Assembly (NCBI GenBank): GCA_030602785.1
Contig: JAUVZB010000002.1
Location: 48,458 to 112,457, forward strand
Length of the DNA: 64,000 nt
Origin: Dehalococcoidia bacterium
Lineage (GTDB): Bacteria; Chloroflexota; Dehalococcoidia; GIF9; AB-539-J10
Reading direction: 5' to 3'
The notes beneath the pieces are model-generated. The model was not told the origin of the DNA, ran no database searches, and was given only the letters and a program-made list of their open reading frames with translations. Position numbers and translations under genes: made by a program. The stretch's first letter is position 1. The number at the start of each line of letters is the position of its first letter. Shown piece after piece: positions 61,132 to 64,000 of the stretch.

Positions 61132-63864
61132 ATGCAACCGCCCCTGCTTCTCCTGGTCGACGGCAACGCCCTGATTCACCGCGCGTTCCATGCGCTCCCT
61201 CCTCTCACAACATCGAAGACGGGGGAGATGGTGAACGCAGTGTACGGGTTCACGAACACTCTACTGAAGGTGGTTGCCGACCAGAAGGCAACGCACTGGG
61301 CCATCGCGTTCGACTATCCTGCGCCGACGTTCAGGCACAAGCTGTTTGACCAGTACAAGGCCCAGCGTCCACCCACACCCGAGGAACTCAGGAGTCAGAT
61401 ACGACGGGTCCATGAACTCGTCAGCGCGCTCGGTATGCCGGCTTTCGAAGTCGCCGGCTACGAGGCGGATGACATACTCGGGGCACTGGCGATACAGTCC
61501 CGCAACCTCAACATGGAGGCAGCCATCCTCACGGGAGACCGCGACCTGCTGCAGATGGCAGGTCCGGGCATCAGCATACTGCTGCCCGGAAGGAACTTCA
61601 GTGAAGCCGCCTCGTACGACGCTGCTGCGGTCGAGGCTAGATTCGGAGTGTCGCCGGAGCAGTTCGCAGCCTACAAGGCGCTCGTCGGCGACCCCTCCGA
61701 CAACATCCCGGGAGTACAGGGAGTGGGCGACAAGACAGCAGTACGCCTTCTCACGCAGTTCAAGAGCCTCGAGGGAGTCTACGAGCACCTCGCGGAGGTC
61801 ACCCCCCAGAGGCTGCAGGCAATCATGCTCTCTTCCGAAGCCCAAGCCTACTTGAGTCAGCGCCTGGCGACCATCATGACAGACGTCCCCGTGCAGCTCG
61901 CCCTTTCGGACTGCGCCATCGGAGAGTACAGCCCGGAGCAGGCGCGGAGCCTGTTCACGGAACTCGAGTTCACCCGCCTGCTGTCGCGCCTGCCGTCAGC
62001 CACCGGCGCAGACGCGCATCCGGAGGAACCCGCGCCCGCGCCAACGCAATCGAAAGTGCAAGTCGTGTCCGGTGCACAGGAAGAGCACGAGGTTCTTGAG
62101 AAGATTGCACACTCATCCGAGGCGGTCATATCCCTTGCGCTGGACGGCAATGAGCGGCGCCGCGCGCAGCGGGCACGCGCCGACGGCCCGACGGAGGCGA
62201 CAGCGCTCGGTGTCGCCGTGTCCGCAGGCAGGGGCCATACGTTCTATGTGCCGCTTGAACCGATGCCTTTCGGGCCGCTCGACCAGCTTGCCCTGGCACA
62301 ACCGCCCGAATTCCTCGCCTCCATGCTTGGAAACGAGAAGCTCCACAAGATATGCGAGGACGCCAAAGTCTTCACAAGGCAACTGTCGCGGTACGGTCTG
62401 ACACTCAGAGGACTTGCTTTCGATATCTCTATCGCGGCACACCTTGCCGGAGAGAAGAACGTCTCGCTCCAGTCTCTTGCCCTGACCCGGCTGGGGCTAT
62501 CGCTTCCAGACGCGCCGGATTCCGGGGGAGGGCTGGCCGCCGGAGACGACGACATCGCCCGATGGCTCGCTCAACGCTCCGACATATGCTGGGCGCTCAG
62601 AGAGCCCCTCGATGGCGAACTGGAGAAGAAAGGGCTTGGGCCACTGTTCCGAGACGTGGAACTGCCGCTCATCCCAGTCCTCGCGTCAATGGAAGAGAGC
62701 GGCATACTGATAGACACGGCCATGCTGCGAGAGATGTCTCGAAGACTGGCAGACGACCTCAAGAGACTGGAGGTCGGCATCTACAACGAAGTCGGGCACA
62801 TGTTCAATGTCAACTCTCCCAAGCAACTCGGGAATGTCCTTTTCGACGAACTCGGACTACCGGGCGGGCGCAAGACCAAGGGAAGCTACTCAACTGAGGC
62901 GGCTCTTCTGGAGACACTCAGAAATGCCAACCCCGTCATCGACCTCGTGCTGCAGTACAGGCAACTATCCAAATTGAAGTCGACCTACGTCGACACGCTG
63001 CCCGCACTGGTGAACCCGAGGACGGGCAGGGTGCACACAGTGTTCAGTCAGACAGGAACAACGACAGGGCGTCTGTCGTCGAGCGAGCCGAACCTTCAGA
63101 ATCTGCCTGTCAGGAGCGAGCTCGGCAAGACAATACGGGCGGCAGTCATTGCGCCGGCAGGAAGCATGCTTCTCAGTGCTGACTACTCGCAGATTGACCT
63201 GCGTGCGCTCGCACACCTGTCGCAGGATAAGGAACTCCTCGCCGCCTTCGCGAACGACGAGGACATACACAGGACCACGGCGAGCAAGGTCTTCGGCGTT
63301 CCACCTCACGAGGTGACGGCCGAGATGCGCAGGGCCGCCAAGGTCGTCAACTTCGGCGTCGTGTACGGCATGAGTGACTACGGCCTTGAGCAGGCAACGG
63401 GGTTCACCCGGGCCGAGGCGTCCCATTTCATCACAGCCTACTTCGAGCAGTACCCGGGCGTCCGCCGGTGGATTGAGAGAACCAAGGAGAGCGCGCGAGA
63501 AGACGGGTATGTCCAGACTCTGCTTGGCAGGAGACGCTACATCCTGGAGATACGCTCAACGAACCGACAGGTTCGAGAGGCGGCTGAGCGGATGGCTGTC
63601 AACGCCCCTGTTCAGGGCACTTCGGCAGACATCATCAAGGTTGCCATGATCAGGATTCATGAGGCGATGCGAACAGACGGGCTGCGCAGCAGGATGCTGC
63701 TGCAGATTCACGACGAACTACTGTTCGAGGTCCTGCAAGACGAGCAGGCGCGAGTCAGGCAAGTCGTGGAAAGGCTCATGCCCCGCGCAGTGGCCCTGTC
63801 GGTGCCGCTCAAGGTAGACCTCAAGGCCGGCCCGAACTGGGCCGACATGACGCCCGTTACCTAG
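61132..63864 (+). CDS. polA: DNA polymerase I
   Basis: A 910-residue repair and replication polymerase. The 5'-nuclease domain (about 1-290) has LLVDGNALIHRAFHALP, YEADDILGALA, GDRDLLQ and GDPSDNIPGVQGVGDKTA. The middle 3'-5' exonuclease domain lacks the catalytic acids (LALDGNERR where DxE is expected, KICEDAKVF where N-D is expected), so proofreading is probably absent. Polymerase motifs A (DYSQIDLRALAHLS), B (RRAAKVVNFGVVYGM) and C (IHDELLFEV) are intact. The TAG stop lies in a CTAG where an inverted-repeat element begins. Confidence 0.96.
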   Translation: MQPPLLLLVDGNALIHRAFHALPPLTTSKTGEMVNAVYGFTNTLLKVVADQKATHWAIAFDYPAPTFRHKLFDQYKAQRPPTPEELRSQIRRVHELVSALGMPAFEVAGYEADDILGALAIQSRNLNMEAAILTGDRDLLQMAGPGISILLPGRNFSEAASYDAAAVEARFGVSPEQFAAYKALVGDPSDNIPGVQGVGDKTAVRLLTQFKSLEGVYEHLAEVTPQRLQAIMLSSEAQAYLSQRLATIMTDVPVQLALSDCAIGEYSPEQARSLFTELEFTRLLSRLPSATGADAHPEEPAPAPTQSKVQVVSGAQEEHEVLEKIAHSSEAVISLALDGNERRRAQRARADGPTEATALGVAVSAGRGHTFYVPLEPMPFGPLDQLALAQPPEFLASMLGNEKLHKICEDAKVFTRQLSRYGLTLRGLAFDISIAAHLAGEKNVSLQSLALTRLGLSLPDAPDSGGGLAAGDDDIARWLAQRSDICWALREPLDGELEKKGLGPLFRDVELPLIPVLASMEESGILIDTAMLREMSRRLADDLKRLEVGIYNEVGHMFNVNSPKQLGNVLFDELGLPGGRKTKGSYSTEAALLETLRNANPVIDLVLQYRQLSKLKSTYVDTLPALVNPRTGRVHTVFSQTGTTTGRLSSSEPNLQNLPVRSELGKTIRAAVIAPAGSMLLSADYSQIDLRALAHLSQDKELLAAFANDEDIHRTTASKVFGVPPHEVTAEMRRAAKVVNFGVVYGMSDYGLEQATGFTRAEASHFITAYFEQYPGVRRWIERTKESAREDGYVQTLLGRRRYILEIRSTNRQVREAAERMAVNAPVQGTSADIIKVAMIRIHEAMRTDGLRSRMLLQIHDELLFEVLQDEQARVRQVVERLMPRAVALSVPLKVDLKAGPNWADMTPVT

Positions 63865-64000
63865 GAGCCTGTCGGAGAAACGACTCCGGCACTCATGTCA
63901 CAGCATAGGGATGTGGTGGTTCTCGGGTTTCCTAATGGGCGCGAGTTCACATGGAGAGCCTCGGCATGCACAGCCGTGGCCGGATTGCTCCTCCAAGGGC
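63865..64000. mobile_element. second copy of the CTAG-inserting element (left end only)
   Basis: Directly after the polA stop the sequence reads GAGCCTGTCGGAGAAAC, matching the ends of the 35568-35945 element (17 of 17 with the right end read inward: GAGCCTGTCGGAGAAAC). The window ends before its other terminus, so size and content are unknown. Confidence 0.65.

Overview
This is a GC-rich bacterial chromosome segment, mostly housekeeping genes packed in short operons on both strands, with a few accessory islands. The mix resembles a strictly anaerobic Chloroflexota lineage such as Dehalococcoidia: an HspR-type repressor beside a Clp ATPase, ferredoxins, a formate-hydrogenlyase-like membrane complex and sulfhydrogenase-type subunits. 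No rRNA or phylogenetic marker could be searched, so this placement is inference.

Layout. Positions 1-6.5 kb hold a partial LOG-like nucleotide-binding gene, a B12-binding radical SAM protein, pth, a tandem pair of near-identical genes of unknown function (each with the same promoter and terminator), and a fumarylacetoacetate-hydrolase-family enzyme. From 6.5 to 15.2 kb lie a two-component system, a secreted protein, an enolase-superfamily enzyme, a PAC2 protein, a dodecin, a chagasin-like predicted lipoprotein and a cupin. A small decayed integrative element (15.8-18.2 kb) sits in a tRNA-Leu gene. It carries an integrase remnant and a possible toxin-antitoxin pair, and is followed by six more tRNA genes.

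The centrepiece is a 13-gene minus-strand operon (30.9 down to 19.0 kb) behind one strong promoter. It joins a sulfhydrogenase/AsrAB-type NAD(P)H-flavin module to a molybdopterin-family protein with an unusual active-site region. These are followed by a polyferredoxin and a complete group 4 [NiFe]-hydrogenase complex with two large antiporter-like subunits. I infer an ion-pumping complex coupling NAD(P)H (or another donor) to H2. This is the best candidate here for an undescribed system.

From 31 to 46 kb come a cNMP-binding protein, an FTR-like protein, secG, a SAM hydrolase, a TauE-type exporter, ispF-ispD-radA-clpC, rsmD-coaD-ferredoxin, proC and leuS. From 46.3 to 51.3 kb there is a sugar-phosphate operon (tkt-rpiB-pgi) facing an Rpe homologue. 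From 51.5 to 64 kb come a tRNA-Ala, a VTT membrane protein, a second Clp ATPase with its HspR-like repressor, a CoA-type Nudix hydrolase, dnaJ, gpsA-plsY-der-argF and polA.

Three genome-wide habits stand out. Several genes have a -10 box only 6-8 bases before an ATG or GTG, implying leaderless mRNAs. A small inverted-repeat element has inserted at CTAG sites that are the stop codons of genes (35.6 and 63.9 kb). Convergent genes can share one CTAG as both stop codons.
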